Below, in pieces: positions 1 to 7,364 of a stretch of 64,000 nucleotides of DNA. The notes below the pieces were generated by a model. It was given only the letters and a program-made list of their open reading frames with translations. It did not search any database and was not told where the DNA came from. Location: contig NZ_JABWRE020000001.1 in NCBI RefSeq assembly GCF_014268815.2, forward strand, positions 3,663,001-3,727,000. The letters are read 5' to 3'. The DNA is from Pseudomonas urmiensis. Lineage in GTDB: Bacteria; Pseudomonadota; Gammaproteobacteria; Pseudomonadales; Pseudomonadaceae. Position 1 is the first letter of the stretch, and the number at the start of each line of letters is the position of its first letter. The position numbers were made by a program, and so were the translations under genes.

Positions 1-777
1 ATCGCCAATCCGGAAGGTGCGGTCGCCGACTCTGATCGGGAACTGGCGGATCTGCTCGACACTGTCGAAACGTCCACTGACGCGCAATTGCAGACGCTCG
101 CTGGCGGTTTCGAAGAAGCCTGCGGTACTCACCGCATTCTGCTCCTGCAGCGCTTGCTGAACCGCCGCCAGCGGCACACCGAGGGTAGCCAGCTTGAGGT
201 TGGACAGCTCGATCCAGATCTTCTCGTCCTGCAGGCCGATCAGCTCGACCTTGCCCACATCCTTGACCCGTTGCAGCTGGATCTGGATGCGGTCGGCGTA
301 GTCCTTGAGCACGGCGTAGTCAAAGCCGTCGCCGGTCAGCGCATAGATATTGCCGAAGGTGGTGCCGAATTCGTCATTGAAGAATGGCCCCTGGATTTCC
401 GGTGGCAGGGTGTGGCGAATGTCTGCGACCTTTTTGCGAATCTGGTACCACAGCTCCGGAATATCCTTGGAATGCAGTGAATCGCGGGCCATGAAGGTCA
501 CCTGCGACTCGCCCGGGCGGGAGAACGAGACGATCTTCTCGTACTCGCCCGTCTCCATCAGCTTCTTTTCGATGCGCTCGGTCACCTGGCGCGAGACCTC
601 CTCGGCCGTCGCCCCGGGCCAGATGGTGCGGATGACCATGGCCTTGAAGGTGAACGGCGGATCCTCGCTCTGCCCCAGTTTGGTGTAGGACATCGCGCCA
701 ATGGCCGCGAGCAGGATCATCAGGAACAGTACGATCTGGCGATTGCGCAGCGCCCAGGCGGAAAGGTTGAAACCCAT
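1..777 (-). CDS. RND efflux pump inner-membrane subunit (partial, N-terminal 259 codons)
   Basis: The gene runs off the left edge of the window; only the N-terminal 259 residues are visible. RND permeases are proton-driven inner-membrane antiporters working with a periplasmic adaptor and an outer-membrane channel. Visible features are a first membrane segment around residues 11-32 (starting LRNRQIVLFLMILLAA) and the start of the periplasmic porter domain, with the typical phrase GQSEDPPFTFKAMVIRTIWP. The ATG at 777 lies 6 bp after the stop of the adaptor gene, so the two form an operon. The short hydrophobic start and sequence style match HAE1-type multidrug exporters; the substrate cannot be inferred. 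Any outer-membrane channel gene would be outside the window. Confidence 0.9.
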   Translation of the reverse strand, partial: MGFNLSAWALRNRQIVLFLMILLAAIGAMSYTKLGQSEDPPFTFKAMVIRTIWPGATAEEVSRQVTERIEKKLMETGEYEKIVSFSRPGESQVTFMARDSLHSKDIPELWYQIRKKVADIRHTLPPEIQGPFFNDEFGTTFGNIYALTGDGFDYAVLKDYADRIQIQLQRVKDVGKVELIGLQDEKIWIELSNLKLATLGVPLAAVQQALQEQNAVSTAGFFETASERLQLRVSGRFDSVEQIRQFPIRVGDRTFRIGD

Positions 778-783
778 CGGGAC

Positions 784-1884
784 TTACTCCTTGGCCGCCA
801 GGTCTACTTCACGGTTGGTGCGATCCACCGGTCGCACTTGCTGGCCTTCGCGCAACACATGGCCGCCTGCGGCAACCACCCAGTCGCCGGCTTCGAGGCC
901 TTCGAGCACGGGCACGCTGTCCGCGCCATAAGCGCCCAGGCGCACTGCGGCGCGGTGCAAGCGTTTGTCCTGGCCGACACGCCAGACATAGGCCTGGCCT
1001 TGCTCGGCAGTCACCGCCGACAGCGGCACCGACAGCGGCACCTGGCCGTCGTGGGCAATGAACACCCGCGCGCTCTGGCCCAGTTCGGCCGGCGTCTTGG
1101 TCGAATTGAAGGCAATTCGCGCGGCAAAGGTGCGCGAGCGTGGGTCGGCTGCTGGCGACAGCTCGCGGATATGGGCCTCGAAACGCTGGTTGGGGTGCGA
1201 CCACAATTCGACGCTGACCTTCTGCCCCACCGCGAAGCGGGCGAACTGCTGCTCTGGCAGGCCAATGACCACTTCGCGTTCGCCATCGGCGGCCAGGGTA
1301 AACACCGTTTGCCCGGCGGCCACGACCTGACCCACCTCGACCTGACGCTTGGCGATCACCCCCGCCTGCGGCGCACGCAGCACGGCGTAGTCGGCCTGGT
1401 TGCCGGCGACATCGAACTCGGCCTTGGCCTGTTTCAGACGGGCAAGCCCGGCGCGATAGAGGTTCTCGGCGTTGTCGTAGAGCGAGCGGCTGACCATTTG
1501 TCGATCGAGCAGCTTCTGGTAGCGGTCACGCTCGGCCTGCACCAGGGCCAGATTGGCTTGGGCGGCGGCCAGTTGAGCGCGGTTAGCTTCCAGCTGCAAG
1601 CGGACGTCTTGCGGGTCGAGTTCAGCCAACGGCTGCTCGGCCTTGACCCGCTGGCCCTCCTCGACCAAGCGCTTGCTGACCTTGCCGGCGATGCGGAACG
1701 CCAGCTCCGGCTCGAACCGCGCTCGCACCTCACCCGGGTAGCTGTCGGCAGCCGCAGCGGCTGGTTGGGGCTGAACCACCAAGGCCGGGCGGGGTGCGGC
1801 CGGTGCTGCGGTCTGCTGACCACAGGCGGCCAGCAGCAAGGCCGCGGCGGCAGGCAAAGCGATGGACAAGGCATGACGCAACAT
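784..1884 (-). CDS. RND efflux periplasmic adaptor (membrane fusion) lipoprotein
   Basis: A 366-residue membrane fusion protein that would bridge the RND permease and an outer-membrane channel. The N-terminus is a lipoprotein signal with a LLLAAC lipobox, giving an acylated Cys21. After this come the usual adaptor parts: a lipoyl/barrel-sandwich half (about 60-90), an alpha-helical hairpin rich in Ala, Gln and Leu (about 90-150), the second lipoyl half (phrase APQAGVIAKRQVEVGQVV), and a beta-barrel and membrane-proximal domain to the end. It lies 6 bp upstream of the permease and is divergent from a TetR gene, the common layout of a locally regulated pump. The closest named pump cannot be decided from sequence alone. 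Confidence 0.92.
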   Translation of the reverse strand: MLRHALSIALPAAAALLLAACGQQTAAPAAPRPALVVQPQPAAAAADSYPGEVRARFEPELAFRIAGKVSKRLVEEGQRVKAEQPLAELDPQDVRLQLEANRAQLAAAQANLALVQAERDRYQKLLDRQMVSRSLYDNAENLYRAGLARLKQAKAEFDVAGNQADYAVLRAPQAGVIAKRQVEVGQVVAAGQTVFTLAADGEREVVIGLPEQQFARFAVGQKVSVELWSHPNQRFEAHIRELSPAADPRSRTFAARIAFNSTKTPAELGQSARVFIAHDGQVPLSVPLSAVTAEQGQAYVWRVGQDKRLHRAAVRLGAYGADSVPVLEGLEAGDWVVAAGGHVLREGQQVRPVDRTNREVDLAAKE

Positions 1885-1920
1885 GATGAATGACCTTTCG
1901 CGAAGAGCACTTCGAATATT

Positions 1921-1936
1921 TATACTGTCGAGTATA
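1921..1936. promoter_or_regulatory. Palindromic operator between the RND operon and tetR
   Basis: Perfect inverted repeat TATACT-GTCG-AGTATA, with looser symmetry continuing outward into AT-rich flanks (about 1915-1943). It sits 37 bp upstream of the adaptor start codon in an otherwise GC-rich divergent intergenic region, and its AT-rich arms could overlap a -10 element for the leftward pump operon. TetR-family repressors usually bind such palindromes; that this one is bound by the adjacent TetR protein is inferred from position. Confidence 0.6.
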
Positions 1937-2067
1937 TTAAATCAGGGAACCGAAGCCGGGAAGCTGGCGTCGCACAGATAATCAACATTAACGATTGGTC
2001 GCTGATTGCAGCCGGAGCGCGCCTGACCCGGTAAGATGGGCGACTGTTCACCTAGATGCGGATTCCA

Positions 2068-2697
2068 ATGTCCAACGACGCACCCATCGGCCCTGGCCGG
2101 CCGAAGGACCTGGCCAAACGAGAGGCCATCCTCGAAGCGGCCAAGGCGCTGTTCCTCAGCCTTGGCTATGCCAACACCAGCATGGATGCGGTCGCTGCGG
2201 CGGCAGGTGTTTCAAAACTCACGGTCTACAGCCACTTCACCGACAAGCAGACCTTGTTTGGCTCTGCGGTGATGGCGACCTGTCAGACGCAATTGCCTGA
2301 GCTGATCTTCGAATTGCCCGACGGCGTGCCGTTGGATCAGGTGCTGTTGAACATCGCCCGCGGCTTCCAGGCGCTGATCAGCAGTGACGAGTCGGTGAAA
2401 TTGAGCCGTTTGATCATTGCCCTGGGCAGCCAGGACCCAGGCTTTGGCCAGTTCTTCTACGAAGCAGGGCCCAAGCGGGTACTGGGCGAGATGGAGGCGC
2501 TGCTACGCTCGGTGGCTGAGCGCGGGTTGTTGCAGATCGATAACCCCTTGCGAGCGGCCGAGCACTTTTTCTGCTTGATCAAGGGCGCGCCGGATTATCG
2601 CTTGCTGCTGGGCTGTGCGCCGGCGTTGTCGGTGGATGAGGCAGAGGTGCATGTGCGCGAAGTGGTGGGCTTGTTTATGCGGGCTTATCAGTTTTAG
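2068..2697 (+). CDS. TetR/AcrR family transcriptional regulator
   Basis: A 209-residue one-domain-plus-HTH regulator. The N-terminal helix-turn-helix spans roughly residues 13-59, with the recognition region around GVSKLTVYSHFTDKQTLF. The remainder is a helical ligand-binding domain of the type often found in AefR-like regulators. It is divergent from the RND pump operon across a region with a clear palindrome, so local repression of the pump with release by a small molecule is the expected role. An upstream in-frame ATG at 2056 would add four residues; neither start has a strong Shine-Dalgarno, and 2068 gives the more typical N-terminus. Confidence 0.88.
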   Translation: MSNDAPIGPGRPKDLAKREAILEAAKALFLSLGYANTSMDAVAAAAGVSKLTVYSHFTDKQTLFGSAVMATCQTQLPELIFELPDGVPLDQVLLNIARGFQALISSDESVKLSRLIIALGSQDPGFGQFFYEAGPKRVLGEMEALLRSVAERGLLQIDNPLRAAEHFFCLIKGAPDYRLLLGCAPALSVDEAEVHVREVVGLFMRAYQF

Positions 2698-2708
2698 GTT
2701 TTCACCTC

Positions 2709-2728
2709 ATCGCAGGCTTGCCCCGCGA
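2709..2728. repeat. Short palindrome after tetR
   Basis: The stretch CATCGCAGG..CCCCGCGATG forms a short stem-loop directly after the tetR stop and before the convergent collagen-like gene. It resembles half of the REP-type palindromes seen elsewhere in the window and may help end transcription from either side. Confidence 0.4.
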
Positions 2729-2748
2729 TGAGGCCCATGCCAATTAAA

Positions 2749-3507
2749 TTACAGCCGCTGCAAAATCAACTCTCCCGCAGCCCCCGCCAACCCAGGTTGC
2801 CCCGGCTCACCCGCACGCCCATTGGCCCCAGCATCGGTGCGATACACCAGACAGCCTTTGCTAGAGCCTCCTGCCCCAGCCTTGCCGGCAGCACCCGGCT
2901 TACCCGGCGCACCGCCCTCCAGACGAACCTGTACACGTTCCTGCGGATAGCCCTCAGGCAAGGCAAGACGGATCCGCCCACCGGCCGCGCCGTCATGGCC
3001 ATTGCCGCCATTGTCGCCATTAGCCCCACGACTAGCCTGGCCCCAGGTGCAACCACCGGCCTTGCCATTGGCACCATCGAGGCCGACATACCCAGGCGCC
3101 CCTGCCCCACCGCGCGCATCGATCGCCAGCCGATCCGCGTCCAGGGCATGCAACTGCACATCCAGATTGCGCCCCGGTCGAGCAGCCCGCTCATAGCTGC
3201 CCGGCGCGCCTGGCGCACTGATCTCACTGCCCTCGGCAAAACGGGCATTGCCCGCTTCGATACTCAAGGCCGTTTCAGCGGGCGCCACGGCAATTCGCGC
3301 ATCACGGCCAAGCTCCAGCTGATCGACTTTCAGCGAGGTCAGCGACGCCGGTAGCAACAACGTCGCAGAATCCGCAACGCGTAGGTGCTCAAGGTGCACG
3401 CTGCTGGCTTTATTGGCCAAACGCAGCACCGAATGGGCGGCGACTTCCAGGCTTTCGGCGTGAGCCAGCGGGCTGGTCAATGCAACCAGCAACATCAATT
3501 TACGCAC
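2749..3507 (-). CDS. Secreted collagen-like glycine-rich protein
   Basis: A 252-residue protein with a cleavable-looking signal peptide (MRKLMLLVALTSPLAHA). Residues about 20-100 look like a beta-structured domain. From about 95 onward there are Gly-X-Y runs (GAPGSYE, GGAGAPGYVGLDGANGKAG, GAPGKPGAAGKAGAGG, GRAGEPGQPGLAGAAG) broken by short segments holding two isolated cysteines. This is collagen-like but too interrupted for one long triple helix. The start is a GTG at 3507 preceded by AGGAGG at 9 bases. It overlaps the end of the DUF1145 gene by 8 bp, so the two are probably translationally coupled. The function is unknown; an envelope or surface role is a guess. Confidence 0.75.
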   Translation of the reverse strand: MRKLMLLVALTSPLAHAESLEVAAHSVLRLANKASSVHLEHLRVADSATLLLPASLTSLKVDQLELGRDARIAVAPAETALSIEAGNARFAEGSEISAPGAPGSYERAARPGRNLDVQLHALDADRLAIDARGGAGAPGYVGLDGANGKAGGCTWGQASRGANGDNGGNGHDGAAGGRIRLALPEGYPQERVQVRLEGGAPGKPGAAGKAGAGGSSKGCLVYRTDAGANGRAGEPGQPGLAGAAGELILQRL

Positions 3508-3775
3508 GGCGCGGCGCCTCCTGCGGCTTGGGAATGGACATTACATGGAAAATACCCGTCAGCAGGATCTGCAGACGGTCGAACCAGCGGTGGCTGCGTT
3601 GGCGCAGGCTGGCGTTGAAGAACAGCACTTCGAGCACATGCAGGCCCAGCAGCAAGATACCCGCAGCATTGATCAGTAGATTGAACGGCAGCGGCTGGGG
3701 CATCAGCCAGTTCACCAGCACCACCCACCAGAACACCACGGTCAGGGCCTTGCCCAGGCCCAGGATGAACTTCAT
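3500..3775 (-). CDS. DUF1145 family small membrane protein
   Basis: A 91-residue protein with two or three hydrophobic segments (about 5-25, 30-52 and a weaker one near 70-80). The N-terminal part, with the phrase VFWWVVLVNWLMPQPLPFN, is characteristic of DUF1145, a family of small inner-membrane proteins of unknown function. Its stop overlaps the GTG start of the collagen-like gene downstream by 8 bp. A GGGGCGGGG stretch precedes the ATG. Confidence 0.8.
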   Translation of the reverse strand: MKFILGLGKALTVVFWWVVLVNWLMPQPLPFNLLINAAGILLLGLHVLEVLFFNASLRQRSHRWFDRLQILLTGIFHVMSIPKPQEAPRRA

Positions 3776-3805
3776 ACCCCGCCCCCTGAGTTGTTGTTAT
3801 GACGA

Positions 3806-3837
3806 AGCGGCCCGTTCGAGCGGGCCGATTCGGCAAC
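3806..3837. terminator. GC-rich hairpin between DUF1145 gene and OmpA lipoprotein gene
   Basis: An inverted repeat CGGCCCGTTCGAGCGGGCCG lies in the gap between the minus-strand OmpA-like gene (stop at 3872) and the downstream minus-strand DUF1145 gene. There is no clear T-run, so termination is only probable; it could also be an mRNA-stabilising stem. Confidence 0.4.
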
Positions 3838-3871
3838 AGTAACCGCATGGCAGAAAGCGCGCCAGAGGGGT

Positions 3872-4594
3872 TCAGTTCAGGTGCAGTTCCACCCGTCGGT
3901 TGAGCGCGCGGCCTTCCTCGGTGTCGTTGTCGGCCACCGCCTCGCTCTTGCCGCGGCCTTGGCTGGTCACCTTGCTGGCCACCACTCCCTGGCTGATCAG
4001 GTACTCGGCGACACTGCTGGCACGGCGTTCGGACAAGGTTTGGTTATAGCTGTCGGAGCCTACGGCATCGGTATGGCCAATGACCTTGATGCTCGTCACG
4101 CTGGGGTCATTGAGCTTGGGCAGTACATCATGCACCCGCTGCTGGGCGGCAGGCGTGAGGGTGGCCGAGTTGAACGCGAACAGCACCTGGCCTTGGTCGT
4201 CCAAGGTGATCACCTGGGAAGTGGCTTCAGGCTCTTGCGGCGTTCCGCTGGCAGGTGGATAACCCACGAACGGACAGCCCATATGATCGACCTGGGTGCC
4301 CGCCGGCGTATCCGGGCAGCGGTCGCGGCGGTCGAAGACGCCGTCGCCATCCTCGTCGCCATCCTGGGCGTAGCAGATCAGACCGCCCGCGATCGCTCCG
4401 GCCGCGCCAAGCCCGGCCGCCCAACTGGAACTCTCGATAGCGCCCAGGCCACCGCCGGCCAGCCCGCCAAGCAGGCTGCACAGTGGCCAGGTCCTTTGAT
4501 TGAGGGGCGCACTGCCGTCACTGTGGGTTGCGCAGCCTGTGAGCAGACTTGACGCCAACAGTAACGGCAGAGCCGCCTTCGACATAACACTCAT
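3872..4594 (-). CDS. OmpA-family lipoprotein with TSP3 calcium-binding repeat
   Basis: A 240-residue predicted outer-membrane lipoprotein. It begins with a signal ending in SLLTGC (acylated Cys21), followed by a glycine-zipper-like segment (LLGGLAGGGLGAIESSSWAAG). Next is a type 3 thrombospondin-like Asp-rich repeat (DGDEDGDGVFDRRDRCPDTP), which in this family binds calcium. It ends with an OmpA C-terminal domain (about 130-240) with the peptidoglycan-binding phrases GHTDAVGSDSYN and ALNRRVE. The ATG at 4594 has GGAG 8 bases upstream. The next gene upstream is a paralog with the same domain order, so the two arose by tandem duplication. The likely role is outer membrane-peptidoglycan tethering. 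Confidence 0.88.
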   Translation of the reverse strand: MSVMSKAALPLLLASSLLTGCATHSDGSAPLNQRTWPLCSLLGGLAGGGLGAIESSSWAAGLGAAGAIAGGLICYAQDGDEDGDGVFDRRDRCPDTPAGTQVDHMGCPFVGYPPASGTPQEPEATSQVITLDDQGQVLFAFNSATLTPAAQQRVHDVLPKLNDPSVTSIKVIGHTDAVGSDSYNQTLSERRASSVAEYLISQGVVASKVTSQGRGKSEAVADNDTEEGRALNRRVELHLN

Positions 4595-4682
4595 GGTGAA
4601 TGCTCCTGTGTCACCGGCCGCTACCGGTCTGACAGGAGTAAAGACGCGCCCGCGCCACTTCTCAAGGCGCGGGCACCTGCCA

Positions 4683-5375
4683 TCAACGCTGGATCTTGAT
4701 TTCCGTACGCCGGTTCATGGCCCGCCCATCAGCGCTAGCGTTGTCGGCAACAGGCTGGGTTTCGCCAGCGCCAACCACCGAGACGAAGCTGCTGCGCGAC
4801 ACGCCACTTTCAACCAGGTAATCGGTGACCGAATGGGCCCGACGCTCGGACAGTTTCTGGTTGTAGCTGTCGGAGCCGACGCTATCGGTATGCCCGGTAA
4901 CGCTCAAGCGAGCGCTGGCCGCCTCTTGCTTCAATCGTGTCGCGATGGTGTTCAAGCGCTCCTTGTCGGCGGCGGTCAGGCGGGCGGAGTCGAACTCGAA
5001 GTGAACGTCGCGAATGACAATGACTTCTTCCTTCTCGACCACCACTTCCTCGACCACGGCAACCGGCTCAGGCGGGCAGCCATTGGCGTCGACCTGCACC
5101 CCACGCGGGGTACCAGGGCACTTGTCGCGGCTGTCAGGCACGCCATCGCCATCTTCGTCACCATCGCCGTGGGCCCAGCAGTAACCCGCCGCCAGGCCAC
5201 CGCCCAGTAGCGCGCCCCAACCCGCCCAGCTGGAACTCTCGATGGCGCCAAGCGCTGCGCCGCCCACACCCCCGACGGCAGCACACTTCGGCCAGTCGGT
5301 TTTTTGCAAACCTGCACAACCAGTCAACACACTGGTGAGCAGTACCAGGGGTATCGCTGTGCGTACTATGCTCAT
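4683..5375 (-). CDS. OmpA-family lipoprotein with TSP3 repeat (paralog)
   Basis: A 230-residue lipoprotein with the same architecture as its downstream neighbour. It has a lipobox SVLTGC, a glycine-zipper segment around GGVGGAALGAIESSSWAGWG, a TSP3-like repeat (DGDEDGDGVPDSRDKCPGTP), a short Val/Glu-rich linker, and an OmpA C-terminal domain containing GHTDSVGSDSYNQKLSERRA and AMNRRTEIK. A start farther upstream is possible in frame. The ATG at 5375 is preferred because AGGAG lies just upstream and the signal peptide starts there. Differences from the paralog concentrate in the linker and C-terminal tail. Confidence 0.88.
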   Translation of the reverse strand: MSIVRTAIPLVLLTSVLTGCAGLQKTDWPKCAAVGGVGGAALGAIESSSWAGWGALLGGGLAAGYCWAHGDGDEDGDGVPDSRDKCPGTPRGVQVDANGCPPEPVAVVEEVVVEKEEVIVIRDVHFEFDSARLTAADKERLNTIATRLKQEAASARLSVTGHTDSVGSDSYNQKLSERRAHSVTDYLVESGVSRSSFVSVVGAGETQPVADNASADGRAMNRRTEIKIQR

Positions 5376-5523
5376 TTTGTTGCGTCTCCTAGGGGGAATC
5401 GGCAGATGGCCGATCCCTGGGAGTAAAGACCGCACATTTCCTCTCTGCCAGCGATAAGCCACGATGCGCTTTGCCCGCGCGCCGGGGACGGCTAGTCTTG
5501 AACACCCCCAACGAGGATTGGCA

Positions 5524-6018
5524 ATGACCGACGGTTTTTCCCAACGCACCCCGCAACAGGCACTGGCAGCCCTGCTAGAGCGCTTCACGCCGCAGCGGCT
5601 GTTGCTGGTGGGCACGCGCTTTCCCGCCCTGGACGCGTTCGCCCAGGCCCACCCCGAGGTCACGATAGAAGTGGCCGAACCCGGCGCATTGCCGGCACCC
5701 GTAGCGGCGCAACGTTACGATCTGGCCGTGCTGGTCGATTGCCTGGAGCACCTGCCCAAGCGAAACGGCTTGCAACTGCTCGGCGGCATCCGCAACCTCA
5801 ATGCCAGCCGGGTCGCGGTATTGGCCGACCTGGCCGCCTGTGGCTGGCACGACACCGATTTCTTCTCCCTGGCAATGTCAGCCAGCGAGAAATTCCGCCG
5901 TGACCAGCAGGTATTGAGCCTGTTCACCTATGATCTACATGACTACAAGCAAGTCCCGGACTGGCTCAACGCCAGGTTCTGGGCCAACCCTGAAAATTTT
6001 GGCAAGTATTGGTGGTGA
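5524..6018 (+). CDS. DUF6231 family protein (methyltransferase-like fold)
   Basis: A 164-residue cytoplasmic protein. The segment [14 protein letters not shown] followed by VEVAEP-like and [13 protein letters not shown] phrases resembles the nucleotide-binding half of a Rossmann-type methyltransferase. It is short and lacks an obvious full SAM motif I, so catalysis is doubtful. The start at 5524 follows CGAGGA. It is separated from ychJ by 4 bp and appears to head a small operon with ychJ, the LEA-like lipoprotein and the SEC-C miniprotein. The function is not known to me. Confidence 0.75.
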   Translation: MTDGFSQRTPQQALAALLERFTPQRLLLVGTRFPALDAFAQAHPEVTIEVAEPGALPAPVAAQRYDLAVLVDCLEHLPKRNGLQLLGGIRNLNASRVAVLADLAACGWHDTDFFSLAMSASEKFRRDQQVLSLFTYDLHDYKQVPDWLNARFWANPENFGKYWW

Positions 6019-6022
6019 TTTG

Positions 6023-6499
6023 ATGAGTGTCTCGGTCTGCCCCTGTGGCAGCGGCAACCTGCTCGACGCCTGCTGCGGGCATTATCATTCCGGTACCCCG
6101 GCCCCGGACGCGCAGGCCTTGATGCGTTCGCGCTACAGCGCCTACGTGCTGGGCCTGATCGACTACCTGGTGGCGACCACCCTGCCTGCCCAGCAAGCGG
6201 GCCTGGATCGCAACGCAATCGCGGCGTGGAGCGCGCAAAGTACCTGGCTGGGCCTGGAAGTGGAGAGCGCCGAGGTGCTCGGCGGCCAACCCGAGCATGC
6301 CTTCGTCACCTTCACCGCGCGCTGGCACGATGCACAAGGCGAGCATGCCCATCGCGAACGCTCGGCCTTCGTCCAACGGGATGGGCGCTGGTACTTCATC
6401 GACCCGACCGTAGGCCTGAAGGCCACGCGCAACGACCCCTGCCCCTGCGCCAGTGGGCAGAAATTCAAGAAATGCTGTTCCAGTTACGTCGGTAGCTGA
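6023..6499 (+). CDS. ychJ: YchJ family protein with two SEC-C motifs
   Basis: A 158-residue member of the UPF0225/YchJ family. It has a SEC-C zinc-binding motif at each end ([16 protein letters not shown] at the N-terminus and [13 protein letters not shown] at the C-terminus) flanking an NTF2-like central domain with [16 protein letters not shown]. The biochemical role is not established. SEC-C motifs also occur at the C-terminus of SecA, where they bind zinc and SecB or ribosomes. The start at 6023 is chosen because the N-terminal SEC-C begins immediately and the upstream gene stops at 6018. It is 2 bp from the next gene. Confidence 0.88.
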   Translation: MSVSVCPCGSGNLLDACCGHYHSGTPAPDAQALMRSRYSAYVLGLIDYLVATTLPAQQAGLDRNAIAAWSAQSTWLGLEVESAEVLGGQPEHAFVTFTARWHDAQGEHAHRERSAFVQRDGRWYFIDPTVGLKATRNDPCPCASGQKFKKCCSSYVGS

Positions 6500-6501
6500 G
6501 C

Positions 6502-6975
6502 ATGAGCGCCCTGGCCCGCCTGTTGCTGCTCAGCCTGGTGCTGCTGGTAGCCGGTTGTGCCAGCTGGGGGGGCGACGACTGGCGCGAACCTGAGGTGCAT
6601 CTGGTCAAGGTCGAGACCGTCAAGGCGCGTTTGCACCAGCAAGAGTTCGTGCTGCACCTGCGGGTCGACAACCCTAACGACAGTCGCCTGTTCATTCGCA
6701 ACCTGGGGTATTCGCTGCGGCTCAATCAACTGACGCTGGTGGAGGATGAAACCAGCGTCTGGCGCAGTGTCGGCGGGCACGCCCGGCGGACCTTCAAGAT
6801 CACCGCCCGAACCAACCTCTGGCAGCACCTCAAGCCCCTGGCCAAGCTCCTCAAGAGCCGCCAGCCGCTGCGCTATCAACTGCAGGCTGAGCTCAATACC
6901 GGGCTGATCATCTGGCGAAGCCTGCACTTGTCGCGCAGTGGTGAGATAATGCCCGGCGATTTCAACCCGGAGTGA
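6502..6975 (+). CDS. LEA type 2 family (WHy domain) lipoprotein
   Basis: A 157-residue predicted lipoprotein with lipobox LVAGC (Cys20) and a single WHy/LEA-14-like beta-sandwich domain (about 35-145). The domain is recognisable by the conserved phrase LRVDNPNDSRLFIRNLGYSLRLN. Proteins of this fold are linked to stress or desiccation protection, and some Pseudomonas members are small envelope lipoproteins; the exact function here is unknown. It is almost contiguous with ychJ (2 bp) and with the SEC-C miniprotein (6 bp). Confidence 0.82.
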   Translation: MSALARLLLLSLVLLVAGCASWGGDDWREPEVHLVKVETVKARLHQQEFVLHLRVDNPNDSRLFIRNLGYSLRLNQLTLVEDETSVWRSVGGHARRTFKITARTNLWQHLKPLAKLLKSRQPLRYQLQAELNTGLIIWRSLHLSRSGEIMPGDFNPE

Positions 6976-6981
6976 CCCGCA

Positions 6982-7185
6982 ATGACTCAACAACCCCATG
7001 TCCATGGCCCTGACTGCAACCACGATCATGATCACCACCACGATCACGACCATGGCCATGTGCACGGCCCGCACTGCAACCACGGCCACCAGGAGCCGGT
7101 GCGCAACGCCCTGAAGGACGTTGGCCGCAACGACCCATGCCCGTGCGGTAGCGAGAAAAAATTCAAGAAGTGCCACGGCGCCTGA
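6982..7185 (+). CDS. His-rich SEC-C metal-binding miniprotein
   Basis: A 67-residue protein in two parts. Residues 1-37 are extremely His/Asp-rich, with two imperfect copies of HVHGP-x-CNH-x-H. The C-terminal 25 residues form a SEC-C motif ([17 protein letters not shown]) that should bind one zinc ion. The N-terminal part looks like a metal store or metal-delivery tail. It ends an operon with ychJ, which carries the same SEC-C type twice. I know of similar small SEC-C proteins but not of a proven role. Confidence 0.85.
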   Translation: MTQQPHVHGPDCNHDHDHHHDHDHGHVHGPHCNHGHQEPVRNALKDVGRNDPCPCGSEKKFKKCHGA

Positions 7186-7208
7186 TCCACGCCCGGTACT
7201 GGCCTCTT

Positions 7209-7232
7209 CGCGGGTTTACCCGCGAACGAGCG
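7209..7232. terminator. Hairpin after the ychJ operon
   Basis: The inverted repeat CTTCGCGGGTTTACCCGCGAA just after the SEC-C gene forms a strong stem. There is no long T-run, so it may end transcription or simply be a REP-like palindrome. Confidence 0.45.
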
Positions 7233-7364
7233 CAGCTCGATCTCCCGCCCGGCGACCACTGGGCAGCCCCACGAAAATAAAGCTTTGCAGCACCTTGCAT
7301 GGCGCCCCCTCGCTCACTACCTTAGCGCCTTTCGAACTCCGCCACGCCTTGCAGGAGCCTTGTC

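Noticed and set aside
6982..7090. Short tandem DNA repeats with CAC/GAT triplets
   Set aside because: Explained by codons for the His/Asp-rich N-terminus of the SEC-C miniprotein, not a noncoding repeat.
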